Below, piece by piece: positions 36,203-48,204 of a stretch of 64,000 bases of DNA (positions within the stretch are counted from its first letter, which is position 1; each line of letters begins with the position of its first letter). The DNA lies in the NCBI GenBank assembly GCA_030280995.1, contig JASXTE010000001.1, positions 19,394,106-19,458,105 on the forward strand, given 5' to 3'. A program made the translations under genes and the position numbers. The notes under the pieces are model-generated. The model made no database searches. It saw only the letters and a list, made by a program, of their open reading frames with translations, and was not told where the DNA came from. The DNA is from Hemileia vastatrix (taxonomy: Eukaryota > Basidiomycota > Pucciniomycetes > Pucciniales > Zaghouaniaceae).

Positions 36203-37389
36203 ATGGCACCTGTTCAATGCACTCCTCCTACGGGCGCTACTACTAGGGCTCGCGCCAGAGGCAGGCCAACAGCCACATGGCGGGTTTCCCCCACTCACTT
36301 CCTGGAACCTCTCAACCTTAGGGAATGGGGACAATCAGTCCAATCTGTAGAAGACATCCCCCAGGATTTTGATGATTTTAGCAAGGAAGAAGAAGGAGAG
36401 GATACAATGCATGAAGCACCTTTTGCCCCTGCTACTCACCCTTCTGGTCAACCTTCGGAACCTGGACCATCTAGTTCTTTGAAAGACTTCATGAAACTTT
36501 TCATGAAAACCCTTTCAAATTCAATGTCTTTGGAGGGATCAAAATTCAAAACTCCTTCCATGAAATCTCCTGATAAATTTGATGGAGAACATCCAGACAG
36601 ATTGCGCCCCTTCTTGCAAACCTGCAAGCTCCTGTTCCATAACGACCCTCAAACCTTCAATAACGACCGATTGAAGGTTGTTTACACTTCTTTATTCCTA
36701 GCCGGAAAAGCAGCAAGGTGGCTTGAACCTTATCTTCTCATGATCTCTTTGACAGAAACCCACTTACTCATTAATAGCTGGGAAAAGTTTGAAGACCAAC
36801 TTTTTACATTGTTCGGTGACCCTAATGAAACTTAAAACACAGAAATTTAACTGGATTTCCTCCACATGAGTGATAATGGTAAAGCCTCTGAATATATTTT
36901 GAACTTCAGAGCACTTCAAACTCGAGTAGGTTGTAATGATGCTTCCCTCAAGTATCATTTCAAAAAGGGACTTCATTTGAGGATTCTGGATCAATTAAAT
37001 CTTCATGGTCAGAAGATGACTAATTTAACGGATTTAATGGATTGAACCCTCGAACTTGACGGTGTTTACCAAGGATGACTACAACATTGTCAATATGCCA
37101 ACAAATCTCAAGGCCTAATTTTTAAATTGGGACCTTCTTCACACCGACGGACAACTCAATCCTTCTCGACTCAATCCAAACCCAATAAGGGAAAGGACAA
37201 ACTCTGACCGAAAAGCTTGACCCCAGGCAATATCAGTAAAGTACTGTATCCAAAAGGGGAACTTAAAGAAGCTGAGAGGAAGAGACGAGCAGATAATGGG
37301 TTATGTATGTATTGTGGGGGCAAGCGCAAGCTAGAAGATTGTGTAAAGTTGAAGAAAAGAGAAGGTACTAGTTCAAGGTCAAAAAACTA
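36203..37389 (+). pseudogene. gag: G2 gag
   Basis: MAPVQCTPPTGATTRARARG, a Pro/acid-rich linker, then a retrotransposon capsid region (SPDKFDGEHPDRLRPFLQTC ... FLAGKAARWLEPYL ... SWEKFEDQLFTLFGDPNE). The first stop (36833) and later ones fall where Gln or Arg codons are expected (ET*NTEI*LD, MD*TLELD). A degenerate knuckle, CMYCGGKRKLEDC (about 37303-37345), has lost its His. The start is the first ATG after the LTR, with capsid sequence in frame. Confidence 0.85.
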
Positions 37390-37398
37390 GTAGATAGT

Positions 37399-37767
37399 TT
37401 GATTTGCACTCAAGTAAACTATCTTATCTCTCCCAGTGCACAAAACCTCCATGTCTTAAGGACTGCAGTTGCCTTAAACCGCTTGAGATTCATTCTTTTT
37501 AAGGAGGATACCCCCTTCAGTTGTCTTATAGACTCTGGAGCTTCAATTTATTTTGTCAGTTTATCTTTTGCCAAGAAGTTAAAGCTGAAATTCACAGATA
37601 TTGATCAAACTCATATTTATTTGGTCAAATCAGAGGAACCCAAATATTGGGTAAGTAAGAAATTTTTATGGGTTTTCAACTTTCCAAATTTTCCCCCCTT
37701 CGAGTGGAAATTATCAGTCTTGGATGCCCCAAGAATAGAAAATAACATCCTTGGCCATGATTTTTAA
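37399..37767 (+). pseudogene. G2 protease
   Basis: LIDSGASIYFVSLSFAKKL carries the D-S-G aspartic protease motif. ENNILGHDF matches the usual ILGxxF end box. It is separated from gag by a stop and probably belonged to one gag-pol frame. Confidence 0.75.
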
Positions 37768-37878
37768 TGCTTTGGAATCCTGAAATTGATTGGTCACGGG
37801 GATTGATCACCCCATGCACTAAGTATATTTCTGATTCTTAAATGCAAGTCAATAGGGAGTTAAAGAACCAGCCTGAAA

Positions 37879-40565
37879 ATGTCCTGCTACAGGTCAAATT
37901 CTCTTCCAGATGACTTGCAAGCATCTGATCTTTCTCTAAATGAGCAATCAGATAGCCCTTCTGGCTTGATCACTTCACTTGAAGAGGATTTAAATTTCCT
38001 CAAAGTAGTCGAATTATGCTCTCTCAATTCTGGTCTTCCCTCGACAGATTCTCTTGAAGATGATGAGGACAACCAAATCAACATTGAAGCCATTAAATCA
38101 ACTCTACCGGAAATATATCACGATTTCCTAAATGTTTTCTCAATCCGCAAGGCCAATAAGTTACCACCTCATTGACCCTTCGACCATCAAGTAGAGTTAA
38201 TAGGTCCAGTACCTCTGGCAGGTCCTGTCTATTCTTTGTCAAAGGAAGAATTTCAAGTTCTTCAATACTACATTGCAGAGAATGTAGCCAAAGGTTTCAT
38301 CAGAGCCAGTAAATCTCCAACCGGCTCCCCTGTTCTTTTTTGTAAAGAAAAAAGACGGTAGCCTTAGTTTGTGTTTTGACTATAGAAATATCAACACAGT
38401 CACAAAGAAGAATGCATATCCCGTTCCTCCTATGTCATTGCTTCTTACCCTTTTTAATGGTGCTAATTTCTTTTCTAAAATTAATGTTAGAGGCACTTAT
38501 AATCTTATTCGCTTTGCGGAAGGTCATGAACCACTGACTGAAATGCGCACTAGATTTGGTAGTTTTGAATATTTAGACATGCCTTTTGGATTATGTAATT
38601 CACCATCTAATTTTCAAAAATTTTTAATGAAATCTTTCAAGATGTTGTTGAACAATTTGTTGTCGTCTACTTAGTTGATATTTTAATTTTTTCGAAGACA
38701 CTAGATGAATATATTCATCATGTTTGACAGGTTCTAAATAGCCTTTGATATCACGGTCTCTACGCCAAGCACAATAAATGCAAATTCCATATCAAATCTA
38801 TTGATTTTTTGGGGTTTACCTTGTCCACTGATGGTTTAGTCATGGATGACAAGAAGGTCCAAAAAGTCCTGGAATGGCCTGAGCCCAAAACTGTTAAATC
38901 CCTCCAAGGATTTTTGTATTTTGTCAATTTCTATAGAAGATTTATTAAATATTACTCTAAAACTATTTCCAATCTTACTTCTCTTCTTTTAAAAGATATT
39001 CCTTTTGTTTTTACTTCTACAGCACGAAAGGAATTCAAGGCATTGAAGACTGAGTTTACCACAGCTCCTATTCTTTGACACTTTGATCCTTCTGCTTCAA
39101 CAATAGTCGAGACAGACGCTAGCGATTATGCTATTGCAGGGGTCATTTCTCAATTCAATCCTGAAACAAAATTGTTTCATCCTGTTGCTTTTGAGTCATG
39201 CAAACTCATTGCAGAAGAATTAAATTATGGAATTCATGACAAAGAGCTTTTAGCTATTATTCATTGTCTTAAAAAATGGTGCCCTTTTCTTCTCAGCCTA
39301 GATAGTCCTTTTCAAATTCTGACTGACCATAATTCTTTGAAATACTTTATGTGTTCCAAAGTGTTAACCAGGCGTCAAGCCAGGTGGGCTGTATTTCTGT
39401 CTGAATTTCCTTTTTCTATTTCCTATTGCCCAGGTAAGAACTGTATTGTCCCAGATATCCTGTCACATTGGGACAACGTTTACCCACAGTGGGGGAACAC
39501 ATTTTCTGAAAAGAACCCAGAAAATGTGAAATCAATCTTCAACAATTTAATGTTAACGACTCATCAACTTAATTTGATGACAATTCAATCTTTTCAAAAT
39601 CCACTATCCAACATCCTCAAAGCTCAGTCAAAGGACAATTATTGTTGAGGGCTATAAGACAAAATACTCTCGAAGCAAGGGGCCAAAAGATTTAGTATTG
39701 AATCAGTTATATTAGTTTTTGAAGATAGAGTAGTCATAACCAACAACATGAAATAAAATTATGGATTTTCAACAGTCGACATGATTCTCCATTAGCTGGT
39801 CATTTTGGGGTTGATAAAACCTACCAGTTAATAGCAAGGGATTTTTTCTGGCCAGGAATGACCAGAGAAATCAAGGCCTATATAAGATCTTGTTACGAAT
39901 TTAATAGGAATAAGGCTCCCCGTCACCGGAAGAATGGGTTTCTTCAACCACTTCCTTTTCCCTCTAAACCTTGGGAATCTTATTGATGGATTTTATTTCT
40001 CAACTTCCTCTTTCTAATAATTTTGATGCTATATTAGTAATAGTAGATAGATTTTCAAAAATGTCTATTTTCGTTAAAACCACTACTACTGCTACAACAG
40101 AAGATTTTTCAAAATTGTTTCTAGAATATGTATTTTCCAAACATGGCTTACCTAATGATATTATTTAAGATAGAGGCTCATTGTTGTATCCACATTCTGG
40201 ACTCAACTGTGTTGACAACTCAATATCACAAGGCATCTCTCCACGGCCTATCATCCTGAAACCGATGGGCAAACAGAAAGGGTCAACCAAATCCTCAAAC
40301 AATACCTTCGAATGTATGTCAGTTACCAACAAGACGATTGGACCACATGGTTACCATTGGCCAAATTTGCTTATAATAACTCAACTAATTCTTCAACACG
40401 ACAATCTCCCTTTGAAACTGTTTATGGAAGACATCCTTCATTCAACTCAATCCATGTAGGAACTAGTCATCCTGCGGAACATTATCTTCGAACCATATCA
40501 CAACTCCAAGAAGAACTTAAATCAAACTAGGAATTAACGATTCAAAGTTACAAGGAACAAGCCGA
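37879..40565 (+). pseudogene. pol: G2 pol: RT, RNase H, integrase (5' part)
   Basis: The linker and RT are in several frames: HPFD..VELIGPVPLAGPVYSL (stop at an expected Arg), SPTGSPVLF, CFDYRNINTVTKKNAYPVPP, FGSFEYLDMPFGLCNSPSNF. The active site reads VVVYLVDILIFS, so the first Asp of YxDD is Val. RNase H has VETDASDYAIAGVISQF and SISYCPGKNCIVPDILSH. Integrase has HFGVDKTYQLIARDFFWPGM and a zinc site ending CYEFNRNKAP (second Cys lost), then MDFISQLPLSNNFDAILVIV. The frame ends at QAD, where G3 is inserted, and resumes at 54824. Confidence 0.9.
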
Positions 40566-42846
40566 TGTGGACTGTTCTAAAGTACTAAGCAGTAGACACA
40601 ATGCAAGATGGGTTGGTTCTCCTTTTTAATTTATAAAAAGAAGCGCCTGCCACTCTTATTTTTAAAGACAGTGTAATAATGTGTAACACTAATATTTGAC
40701 TAGAAAGTTTATAAGTTGAGATGAGTAAAGATAAGGAAACAAGTACTACTATCTGGATATTTCTATTCTTAACAAGCGCTATTATCCACAGCTACTCCCT
40801 CTTGAAGCGCTCTCTTTGAATATGCCTTATTATAGTAATAAAATATCTCTAATAATAATTAATCCCACTGAATCTATATATTCTCTCTATGTTGCGCTCT
40901 TTCACTATACTATATGAAATACACACACAGACGCACAAACTCTAAAGACTCAGAAAATACCTTTTAATATTCTCTCAAACAATTAATCACAAAAGATCTA
41001 ATATCTTATACTGGGTACTATGACTATAGCTACACGTATATCTCTATATTGATTTTTCTATGATCTGCTTTTTAAAATGACAACTAATGCGATTTTTCTT
41101 ATTTTATTAACTAAATAGATAGATCGACCAGTTCTCCCTTTTGTACCTACCTAATAGTCCTCCTTTTATATTCTTCCAGCGCTCAAGACACAGTTCCCTA
41201 ATGGATCTCCAGCGCTGACTCTAGAGCCACATTAGTAAAACAATAACTAATTTATTAGTATGCTACTTACACTGCTTGCAACAACTACAGCGCCTAAATC
41301 AGACCCTATAATTACTAACACTAGTATTAACTTGTTTCACTGATTCTCCACATATGCGCTTTTAACTATACCTTGTTTTGTTTCAGCGCTAGTTCCAGGT
41401 TTGACTTATCCTAACGCTGCATCTAGTTGCCTTAACTCTTGGGTAATTTTACGATTGAGTCCCCACTCTCTTTTCTTTAATACTAGGTTCATAGTTCTGA
41501 CAGCTCTCTTAACTAGTTAGCCTTCTTCATTATTTGTCTCAGTAAGTTTCCCAACTGGCCGCGGTACAGTATACTATGCACTTGAGTCGTCCTTAAGCCA
41601 TAACTCCTTCTTTAATGGGTAACGCACAATTATTGGAAAATCCAAATCCATATTGTTTAGCGCTTTATGGTCCTAAATCAATAACACACAATTCCCCATT
41701 GTGCGGCACATCTTGCTACAAAATCCGAGTGCACAGACCCTCAATCTTTTTCCGCGCTTCCATTTCCTTTGTTCTTTGAAACACGCTGTGGTGATCCAAA
41801 CCTGGGTAGGCCTTTGGAGTGCATATTTGGAGGTATTTGGTATGTAGGGTGTTATTGGGGTTATGGTGTTATTAGTGGTTTTTTTCATTTTTAGGTGATA
41901 TTTAGTAGTGTTTATGGAGGCTTAAGCTAGGGTCACTTATTATGTCTCAGCTTAATGTCCTTTCTTTTCTCTTCATTTTGGTATCCCTTATGGGTGGTTA
42001 CCTTGCTTTATAGGGTAGTTATGGTGTTGTTATTGGTATTTATTGGATGTTTATTGCTTAGTGGTGCTTATGTAGGCTTAAGCTAGGGTCACTTATTATG
42101 TCTCAGCTTATTTTACTTCATTTTCTTTTCATTTTGGTATGTCTTATGTGTGTTTATCTTGTTTATTGGTGAATTTATGGGTTTTTAGGGTTTTTTAGGG
42201 TTTTTATGGGTTGTATGGGTGTTTTAGGGCCTAGAAGCGGCCCGCCCGCCCCCAAGCGGCCTTCCTGCCCCTAAGCGGAGCCGCCTCCAAGTGTCCTGGC
42301 CGCCTGGGCACTGGGGAGGCGCTAAAATGCACTTTTATGCATGAAAAAGGTTGGGAAAGCTGGATTTTGGCTGGGGAATTGGTCAGGGTGGTCTGTGCGC
42401 TGGCTGTATGATGCATGTGTGGGAAGATTTTTAGGGAAGAATCTTATCTCTTTACTCATCGCCTCTCTGTTCCTCATTGTCTCATTGGCTGGTTTTTTGT
42501 TGGAATATATTACTGTTCATTTCAACTCTTTCTGGCAGTCTATCTGGGACTATTATCTTCACTTTTAAAGAGGTCAAGAGTTTTTAATTAGAGGGTCTAG
42601 AAAACAGATCTCCAATTTGCTGCAACAGGTAAATCTCACTTGTTTTTCTAAAGGGACAGGGGATTCTCTCTCTGGTTTTTCTCCAACTCCCTTGGTCAAG
42701 GCCTATAGCTAGTACTATAGGATTGTCTACAACGCAAATACATATTATATTTTAACATTTCCTGCTGTGCTAACTCCCCTTTGTTCTTCCTGGACTATGC
42801 GTGCTGATTGGTCTAAAATCACGCTTCCTGAGAGGCGCGTACCTCA
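40566..42846 (-). repeat. 3' LTR of G3 (interrupted by a solo LTR)
   Basis: Matches 53488-54819 along its length except for the insert at 41787-42735. Without it, about 1.33 kb. Rich in AGCGC. Confidence 0.92.
41787..42731 (+). mobile_element. Solo LTR (945 bp) inside the G3 LTR
   Basis: Begins TGTGGTGATCC, ends GATTGTCTACA, and is flanked by the 4-bp duplication ACGC (41783-41786, 42732-42735). A 156-bp internal duplication is marked by GGCTTAAGCTAGGGTCAC at 41919 and 42075. A GC-rich block with AAGCGG repeats lies at 42230-42320. It is related to the LTR at 2572-3588, so that family has been active in this genome. Confidence 0.9.
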
Positions 42847-42858
42847 TCCTCCCTCTAC
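42847..42858 (-). promoter_or_regulatory. G3 polypurine tract
   Basis: Minus-strand GTAGAGGGAGGA directly before the 3' LTR, where plus-strand DNA synthesis is primed. Confidence 0.75.
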
Positions 42859-42879
42859 TCGCAACTGTCCCCAGGAGCC

Positions 42880-42888
42880 CATAAATAT
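42880..42888 (+). promoter_or_regulatory. TATA box of the first antisense gene in G3
   Basis: CATAAATAT, 82-90 bp before the ATG at 42970 and just outside the LTR. Confidence 0.55.
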
Positions 42889-42969
42889 TCTGTGTCTCGC
42901 AGCCTTTTCTTCCTCCATCTTCTATCCTTTTCTCTTTTCTTATTATCTTTATTATTTTTATCTTTCACA

Positions 42970-44026
42970 ATGAATACCAGAAGAACCCCTCCTAACGCTT
43001 AAAATACCTCCAACGTCGTGGACGCTATTCGACAGTTCGTGCACACTCAGCCCCCTACTGCTTCCCCAACAACACCCATAACCACACTGATGGGTGGGAC
43101 AAGATGCACTTGTTGCATTGAAAATGGCATAACTCCAAGTCATTTTTCAAAAGCCCGCCATGGCAATACTTTCTTCACTGTAAGTTCTCTTCATTCTCCT
43201 TCCCATTTGTTACTAACCTTTTCATTTTTCTTTTATTCCTAGTCATGCGATTACTGCAAGCAACGCAAGAAGAAATGCAGTTACGATGGGCCTCCCACTG
43301 TCGCGCACCTGGACCCAAATGCTTCTACAACAAATATGATGAGTCAAATGACCATCAAGCACCCGGCGCCTGCTCCTGTTACCCCACCTGTTAACAAACG
43401 AACCAAGGTTGGTTACCGCAAGCCTACTCCTAGTAGTGTCGCTTCTGTCCCTAAATCTCTTTTCTCGGAGGAAAGTACAGTAAGTTTCTTTTTCTTACTT
43501 ATTCCCTTTCTAACACTAACATTCTCTCTTTCCCCTTTTTTATTTATTTTTTTTTATGTAGGATGCGCCAGGTACTCCTTACGCTGAAACTCCTCCGCCT
43601 CCTATCACTCCACTATTCCTTCCTACCTTGGAAGAAGATCCCGCCTGGGATACGATGCCTACTCCTGAACCTACTCCTCGTTTGCCCACTCCTGACTGGT
43701 CTGATATGCAGCCGGTCTTCAATACCGTCACTCCGGTCAAATGGCCAACCGATAACTTTTCAGTAGTAGATGATGATGAGCCCGCCATGGCTCAAAACTG
43801 GGAATTCGCAGAACAAATTGCCTGCGCTCCTTACAATGCGACCATGCGTCGTATGAATAACATGATTGGGGCCGTAGAAACATTCCTCGAGGAGGGTCCG
43901 GTTTATACTCCCGCTGATTATAATAAGCGAAAACAACTAATAGCTGCCTCGCAACAAAACATGCAAGAAGCTGTTAATGATTGGGCTATCTGCGTCCCAA
44001 TCTTTGATGAAGCAGAATACTACTAA
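42970..44026 (+). CDS. Antisense zinc-cluster accessory protein, G3 gene 1 (three exons)
   Basis: Exons 42970-43179, 43243-43479 and 43562-44026 have GTAAGT donors, a TACTAAC branch point (43211-43217) and TAG acceptors. They join in frame to about 302 residues. One stop at codon 11 (TAA, likely former CAA) is the only break. Cysteines: C46-x2-C49, then C72-x2-C75-x6-C82 in SCDYCKQRKKKCSYDG, spanning the first intron. The third Cys of the first half is missing. A Pro/Thr-rich middle (TPEPTPRLPTPDWSDMQ) and a helical C-terminal part (MNNMIGAVETFLEE...QNMQEAVNDW) follow. It is opposite in strand to pol and starts 124 bp from the 3' LTR. Function unknown; DNA binding inferred. Confidence 0.75.
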
Positions 44027-44472
44027 AAAAATATTTTCTTTTGTATTTATTCCGTGTAATGTATATAGCCTTGTAAAAAAATGTAATATATATTTATTTA
44101 TTTTTATTATTATTTTCACTTAACTTTCCTGTGAGAACTCTACAACCGCGAGATGAATTTCCCCCAAAATATCATCCTTTTTCTAAGCAGCGCACCCTTC
44201 TACTAAGTGCCTATGAAAGATGAAACCACAAATAATAAAAAATAACAACTTGAGATTGTTGCTACAGCAATTACTTCTCCTGCATCATTTACGTATGCGC
44301 TTTCTTTCAATCTTTAAACCTTCGCAATACATGCCTTTCCCTTGATTGTAACAATTCATCTTTCCTTGGGTTCTTCATTATGAGAAACGCTTCTTGCTAG
44401 CTTCTTAGAAACCATCCAGCGCTCAAGTCAGACGTGGCGCAACTGATGACTTCTTGATAATGCTATTGTTAA

Positions 44473-44483
44473 CCTATAAATAG
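44473..44483 (+). promoter_or_regulatory. TATA box of the second antisense gene in G3
   Basis: CCTATAAATAG, 38-48 bp before the ATG at 44521. Confidence 0.65.
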
Positions 44484-44520
44484 CCCTTCTAATAACCTGA
44501 ATTTCCTCTATTCTAACATC

Positions 44521-45320
44521 ATGACTCAATATCGCACAGTTCCCAGAGATCAAGCTTGCTCATTTTGCAAACGCCGTAACTTTAACTGTACATTTTATAG
44601 ACCTCGGGGTTATGCCTCTTTTAGACCTGCCTGTGATAATTGCTTTAGATACCACAAAACTTGCAATACCTCCTTTAACCAGAATACTCTTCAGCCTACT
44701 GGTTATATTTGCTTTCCACCTAGCTCTACTAGTAGCACTCCCATAATTACCACCACTAGTCCCACTATTTCCACTAATAATAATAATGTTCCTTATGAGT
44801 CGCCATCACTTCCTAGTTTTCACAGGCGTAAAATATCCATACAGCCTAGCGCTACACTTTCTCCCCCTCTGAGTTTTAGTGCTTCCATGCTCTCAGGCTA
44901 CCCTACAGCTGCTCCTGACGCGGTTACTGTTACTTCACCGTCAGCGCGCCCACAAAATTTATTAGCAAGTAAGCATCCTTCACAATACTTATGCTCTTCT
45001 TGCTTACTAACTTCTTGTCAGGTTTCAATGAATCCATCTCCTTGGGATGGGTTCCCATTCCTTTACCCTTTGTCCATTCCATGCGAATGTTTTCCAGACT
45101 TTGTCTTATATATGACGCTACGTCCCTATCCTACAATAACGCACCAGCTTTTTCTGACGCTGAACTTGAAGCTCGCTATACTCATATAGAAATGATAGGT
45201 CAACTAATGAACGAAATCAGCTCAACGACTATTCTTGGATTCCCCGCCAATCCCCCTCACTTCGTCATGCCTGAAGACTTGAAAGGATATCCTATTAGCT
45301 TTCATACTGATACTGAATAG
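44521..45320 (+). CDS. Antisense zinc-cluster accessory protein, G3 gene 2 (two exons, intact)
   Basis: Exons 44521-44968 and 45022-45320 are joined across a 53-bp intron (GTAAGC donor, TTACTAAC branch, CAG acceptor), giving 248 residues with no stop. Residues 13-48 form C13-x2-C16-x6-C23-x14-C38-x2-C41-x6-C48 (ACSFCKRRNFNC ... ACDNCFRYHKTC). A Ser/Thr/Pro-rich linker follows, then a compact second domain (LGWVPIPLPFVHSMRMFSR, IYDATSLSYNNAPAFSDAEL, GQLMNEISSTTILGFPANPP). It has its own TATA box. The decayed gene at 1-905 is a likely relative. I do not recognise the family; the cluster is Zn2Cys6-like with a long loop. Confidence 0.8.
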
Positions 45321-45571
45321 ACCACTAGCGCTTCTCCTTATGAGTCTCCTCTGTCCATCCTCCCTGTACATAGTCTTCATATATTTTTCATGCTATGCCT
45401 TCAAATAATCTTTTTAGACATGGCGCTATTTTGTTACACCTGTCTTCCATACTTTTAGAGCGCCTAACTTTGCTCCCTCTACTTTCTTTAAAAAACTGTA
45501 AACTCTAAAAAAAAATCATAAATAAACCTTTATATCATAAAACTTTACCACCTTTACTGCGATACAGCAAT
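45321..45571. other. Spacer after the second antisense gene
   Basis: AT-rich 3' region with AAATAAA-like signals (AATAAACC near 45521). No other feature seen. Confidence 0.5.
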
Positions 45572-45799
45572 CACTACGCAATATAGGGGGTGGACTTGCT
45601 AGCAAGTCATCAACCTGAACTCATACTGAACCCATTCTGAACTCTACTTGAACACCCACCTATAACTGTTCTGCTGAGTGGTGTTCATCCCTGATTGTAT
45701 GGTTCCTTTATCAATAGCTCAATGTGTGTTCAATCTGTGGTGAGTTTGGGTCCAAGGTTGCGGACTCGCTAGCAAGTCCGCCCCCCATATTGTGTGGTG
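45572..45799 (+). mobile_element. CACTA-type MITE, copy 3
   Basis: 228 bp, very like copy 1, from CACTACGCAATAT to ATATTGTGTGGTG, with 3-bp duplication AAT (45569-45571, 45800-45802). The left 18-bp palindrome has one changed end base. The right one reads GGACTCGCTAGCAAGTCC. Confidence 0.9.
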
Positions 45800-46160
45800 A
45801 ATATACCATGTAAAATAAGAATTGAACTGTAGAGCGCCCAATCTATAAATCGCTATTCCACTCCTGGTTAGTTAACCCATTGGCTAAATTCCCAGCGTCT
45901 TTTGCGTTTACATGGTACACATCTCCTTTAATCCAATTACCTATTTGGTCATGTCCCCTCTAACGATGGAAATATACAAGATTTCATTTTCCTCTGTTCC
46001 CTCATCTAAGCGCTTATGCCGATTGCCTGTTCAGCCATAGTCCTCCTAACTTCCAGTTAGCGCCCTCTATCCGTCACAACTGTGTCAAAGCCTCCTGTGA
46101 GTCCTCTTAGAAAAAGAAAACTTAACATAACTTGTTAGTTTAATCCTCTTCCCGGAGGTA

Positions 46161-48204
46161 TTATTCTGGTAGTTTTTTCTCATTCCAGAGGTTATCTTGT
46201 ATCACTGGAACACCCCGTGGGTAGAATCTTTTGATCTGGTCTGCAGCCACACGCCGCTTCCACTCAGTACCATCTAATTCCTCCAGTAAGTAAGACCCTC
46301 CAGTTATCTGCTTTCTTATCCTATAAGGACCATTCCATCTGTCAGAAAACATCTTCCCCCATTGGCTTGCTAAACTTCTATTATAAACCAAAACCAAATC
46401 TCCTGGGTTCAATGGCTTTCTTAACCTATGCGCTAAGCACTCATCCCAATATTTAACTGACTTGTCCCAGATCTGCATCATTCTTTCATACGCTTTCTCC
46501 ACAAACTCGTCTTTTCTTTCAAGTTGTGCTACCCTTGCTAGAATTAAATCTTTGGTTGAGCGCACTTGATTCCAATCACATCCTAGGAAAGATCCAGCCT
46601 CCAGATCAATAGGTAATACTGCCCTTTGACCAAACATAAGCTTGAACGGCGAAAACCCTGTTGTCCTTTTAACTGAAATCCTGTCCGCAAACAAAACTAA
46701 TGGCAAGTAGTTCTTCCACTTTGCCCCATTATTTCCACATAACTTAACTAGCGCATCTTTTATAACTTGATGCCCTCTTTCTACCATTCCCTCTGCTTCA
46801 GGATAATATAGTGTTGCAACTCATAACTTTGTGCCAATACCTTTTACTACTTCTTGGAATTCTCCCGCAAATTCAGCGCCACCATCTACGGTTACCATCT
46901 TCATTACCCCATACCTATAAATCCATTCTTTCTTCAAAAACTTGGCCACATTACTTGCCTTGAGGTTTATCAACGGCACTGCTTCAACCCATCCTGATAG
47001 ATCATCCCTGGCTACTACCAGGTATTTAAAGCTTCCTTCTTTTATATGGACTGCATCTAAACTGACCCTACCAAAAACAGTATCCTCTCCTGTCGCTCTC
47101 CCTTTTTCTTTTGGCTTTCCGTAACTTCTGCGCTGGAATTCAGGACAAGATTTAACCCAATCTCTTACTTCATTTTTCATGTTGGGCCACCAGAATCTTT
47201 CCCTAACTCTGCGATGAGTCTCATCTTGACCTCTATTTCCTAAATTCTCGTGTAACTCCCTGAGTATCTTCTCCTTCCCTTCCCTAGTTTGAATAACTAA
47301 CTGAGGAGACAAAAGCTTGATTCTTCCATAACTTCCCATTTTTAATAAAATAGCCTTTAGCATTCTTTTTAATATTGCGCCAAACCTTTTTATGGAAAAA
47401 ATCCGGTCGACTATTACCTTCCAAATATAACTTTAACAACTCTACTCCCTCATCTGTAGATGCGTTGTCTTCTAAATACTCCCCCTCTTCGAGTTGAGTA
47501 CTACTATCCTGACTTCCCTTTGAAGTATCTTCATCATCTGACTCCTCCACTTCCTCGCCTTGCGCACTCCTTGTCGCTACATTAGCTTCAGTGTTCCCTA
47601 AATCCAGTTGCAGTTCAACCTTGCTACAAACATCCTTTACATTGTCAGCATTTAATTTTATGTCTTTTTGGACATTCCTTGTTACTAGTTTATTGTCATC
47701 ACGGACAATACTACCTACTAGTTTATGGTCTTTGCGGACATTCTTGCCTGATAGTTTATCGTCGCAGCGGACGTTCTTGCCAAATTTTGTATAACAATAA
47801 TCTATCCCGTTTACCCATCTCTTATCTTCTTCAAATACTTCCGCTTCCGAGTCTTCTTCACACAACGGTCTTCTCGACAGCGCATCTGGCATAGTGAAAG
47901 ATTTCCCTGGCTTATGGACTAAATCAAAAGAAAAAAAATTAATCTGCGCTACCCACCTCGTCATGGGCGCATCTGGTAAACTTGTGCTACTAATCATTTT
48001 CACCAATGATAGCGCATCAACCTGCAGCTCGAAATGCTGCCCCCAAAGCATCCATTGTAGCTTTTTAAGGATCTTCGCTACTCCACATAACTCCAGCTTA
48101 GACTGGGAGTACCTAGACTCCACTTTGGTAAAAGTCTTGGACTTGTAAAGGACAGGTCTATCATTACCTTCTTCATCCTCCTGCATCAGAACTGCGCCCA
48201 CCGC
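46161..48204 (-). pseudogene. pol: G3 pol, second part: RNase H and integrase
   Basis: RNase H: VGAVLMQEDEEGNDRPVLYK, SRYSQSKLELCGVAKILKKL, DLVHKPGKSFTMPDALSRRP. A long acidic linker with repeated KNVR.D.KL units follows (47600-47790). The integrase zinc site is HENLGNRGQDETH ... SCPEFQRRS (second Cys is Phe). Catalytic residues sit in VSLDAVHIK, MVTVDGGAEFAGEF and AEGMVERGHQVIKD. The GPY-type module has DRWNGPYRIRKQITGGSYLL. Breaks are a frameshift near 47360 and one TGA at 46820 (expected Arg). It otherwise looks recently active. Confidence 0.9.
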
